Assembly: GCF_012641515.1 (NCBI RefSeq)
Contig: NZ_JABAHY010000001.1
Span: 62,001-126,000, forward strand
From: Nesterenkonia sedimenti
GTDB taxonomy: Bacteria; Actinomycetota; Actinomycetes; Actinomycetales; Micrococcaceae
Direction of reading: 5' to 3'
Length of the DNA: 64,000 nucleotides
Shown here: positions 63,166 to 64,000 of the stretch, one piece after another
How positions within the stretch are numbered: the stretch's first letter is position 1
Layout: every line of letters begins with the position of its first letter
Position numbers and translations under genes: made by a program
Notes under the pieces: model-generated
Database searches by the model: none
What the model was told of the DNA's origin: nothing
Seen by the model: the letters and a program-made list of their open reading frames with translations, nothing else

Positions 63166-64000
63166 GTGAGCACTGACTTCTCGCCCCAGATGCCCGAAAT
63201 CTCCCCGCTGGCCGAAGGGCTGGTGGCGCGCAGCTTCACCGACACCTTCGAGGCCGAGAGCAAGCCCAATCCCGCCAGTGTCGCCTTCTCCCGTGCGATC
63301 GAGCAGGGGTTCTACGAACAGTGGAACTCCGATGAGCATGTCCAGCGGGAACTGGCCGCTCTCGCCCAGGACCAGCAGACTGCCACCGGTGTGTATGCCG
63401 ATCCCGGCTTCATCGGGCTCGAGCAGTGGGGTGAAGCCTATGAACAGTTCGGCTTCGGTCCGGACTACCCCGTAGGCACCTTTGTCGACTACGACAAGAC
63501 GCTCAACGCCGGGGGAGCAGAACCCCTGCCGGTCCGCCTGATCACTGGGGTGACCGTCAACCCCGGATTCCGCCGCCGCGGCATCCTCAAACACATGATC
63601 ACCGCCAGGCTGGCCGATGCGGTTCAGGAGGGGCTGCCCCTGGCCGCGCTGACCGTCTCAGAGGGCTCCATCTACGGCCGCTTCGGCTTCGGTGCCGCCA
63701 CCCGTGAGCAGAAGGTCGAGATCAACACCACCGCCTCCGGCCGCAGCGGACTGCGCTTCCGAGCACCGGAGACCGGGCGGGTCCTGCCGGTAGACCCCTC
63801 TCGGCTCGAGGAGTTCCAGCGAGAGGTATTCGCAGCCCACCACCGCAGCACCCGCGGCTCGGTGGAACGGCAGGCAACCTACTGGAAGATCGGCACCGCC
63901 CAGTGGGATCCGGAGAACATTACCTCCACCTGGCGCAAAGCACGGGCAATCGTGCATATCAAAGCCGATGGCAGCGCAGGCGGCTGGGCCATCTTCACCT
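63166..64000 (+). CDS. GNAT N-acetyltransferase (Eis-like), 3' end beyond window
   Basis: The first 278 residues of an Eis-type acetyltransferase. Region 1 (20-150) has VRLITGVTVNPGFRRRGILKHMITARLADAVQEGLPLAALTVSEGSIYGRFGFGAATRE, the acetyl-CoA pyrophosphate loop R-R-x-G-I/L and the paired YGRFGFG strand that is typical of Eis. The second GNAT-like domain begins near residue 175 (RVLPVDPSRLEEFQREVF, HHRSTRGSVERQATYW). Eis proteins acetylate amines, including aminoglycosides in mycobacteria; the substrate here is unknown. Window end truncates about 130 residues. Confidence 0.85.
   Translation, partial: MSTDFSPQMPEISPLAEGLVARSFTDTFEAESKPNPASVAFSRAIEQGFYEQWNSDEHVQRELAALAQDQQTATGVYADPGFIGLEQWGEAYEQFGFGPDYPVGTFVDYDKTLNAGGAEPLPVRLITGVTVNPGFRRRGILKHMITARLADAVQEGLPLAALTVSEGSIYGRFGFGAATREQKVEINTTASGRSGLRFRAPETGRVLPVDPSRLEEFQREVFAAHHRSTRGSVERQATYWKIGTAQWDPENITSTWRKARAIVHIKADGSAGGWAIFT

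Noticed and set aside
63143-63170. TGTCGA upstream of the GNAT gene as a third ECF42 promoter
   Set aside because: After the 17-nt spacer the sequence is TGAG and not CG(A/T)C, and a leaderless -10 explains the start better.

Overview
The window is high-GC Gram-positive (actinobacterial) chromosome, most likely from the order Micrococcales. This rests on the gene order argS-lysA-hom-thrC-thrB-rho-prfA-prmC-YrdC/Sua5-GlcNAc-1-P transferase-atpIBEFHAGDC-nucS, the mismatch endonuclease NucS in place of MutS/MutL, a Rho with a long disordered insertion, a short epsilon subunit of ATP synthase, many GTG starts and many apparently leaderless mRNAs. The genus cannot be fixed from the sequence alone. 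No insertion sequence, prophage, rRNA or CRISPR array was seen; one tRNA gene (Gly, TCC) is present.

Region 1 (1-19.8 kb) is an accessory, regulator-rich stretch of small soluble enzymes and their switches: an ECF42-type sigma factor with its DGPF/YCII partner, two TetR, one ArsR and one HxlR regulator, VOC (glyoxalase-like) proteins, an ABM monooxygenase, five dihydrofolate-reductase-like (RibD C-terminal) proteins, AHSA1/SRPBCC proteins, two methyltransferases, an MFS exporter and a MazF-like toxin. It also holds decayed pieces: a VOC remnant, an internally deleted AHSA1 duplicate, an antitoxin remnant and a sigma-factor N-terminus fused to a methyltransferase. Two DGPF-type genes 10 kb apart carry the same promoter layout (TGTCGA-N17-CGTC), which suggests one sigma factor drives both. 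One TetR gene sits behind a 17-bp palindrome whose core matches the tet operator.

Region 2 (20-40.4 kb) is conserved core: arginyl-tRNA synthetase, lysine and threonine biosynthesis, Rho, RF1 and its methylase PrmC, a tRNA threonylcarbamoyladenosine enzyme, the lipid-linked sugar-phosphate transferase that starts wall-glycopolymer synthesis, and the complete F1Fo ATP synthase operon, with clear hairpin terminators behind rho and atpC.

Region 3 (40.4-64 kb) has nucS, a membrane/surface protein gene apparently split by an in-frame TAG, a thioredoxin-TPR protein, two LCP wall-polymer ligases, a DhaL-type kinase, recG, rsmD (no standard start codon), coaD, galU, DUF177-rpmF-rnc, four glycosyltransferases, tRNA-Gly, a hotdog thioesterase, polA and a GNAT acetyltransferase cut by the window end. 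Sugar-polymer genes are threaded through the conserved housekeeping order, sometimes translationally coupled to it, which suggests co-ordinated wall glycopolymer and growth functions.
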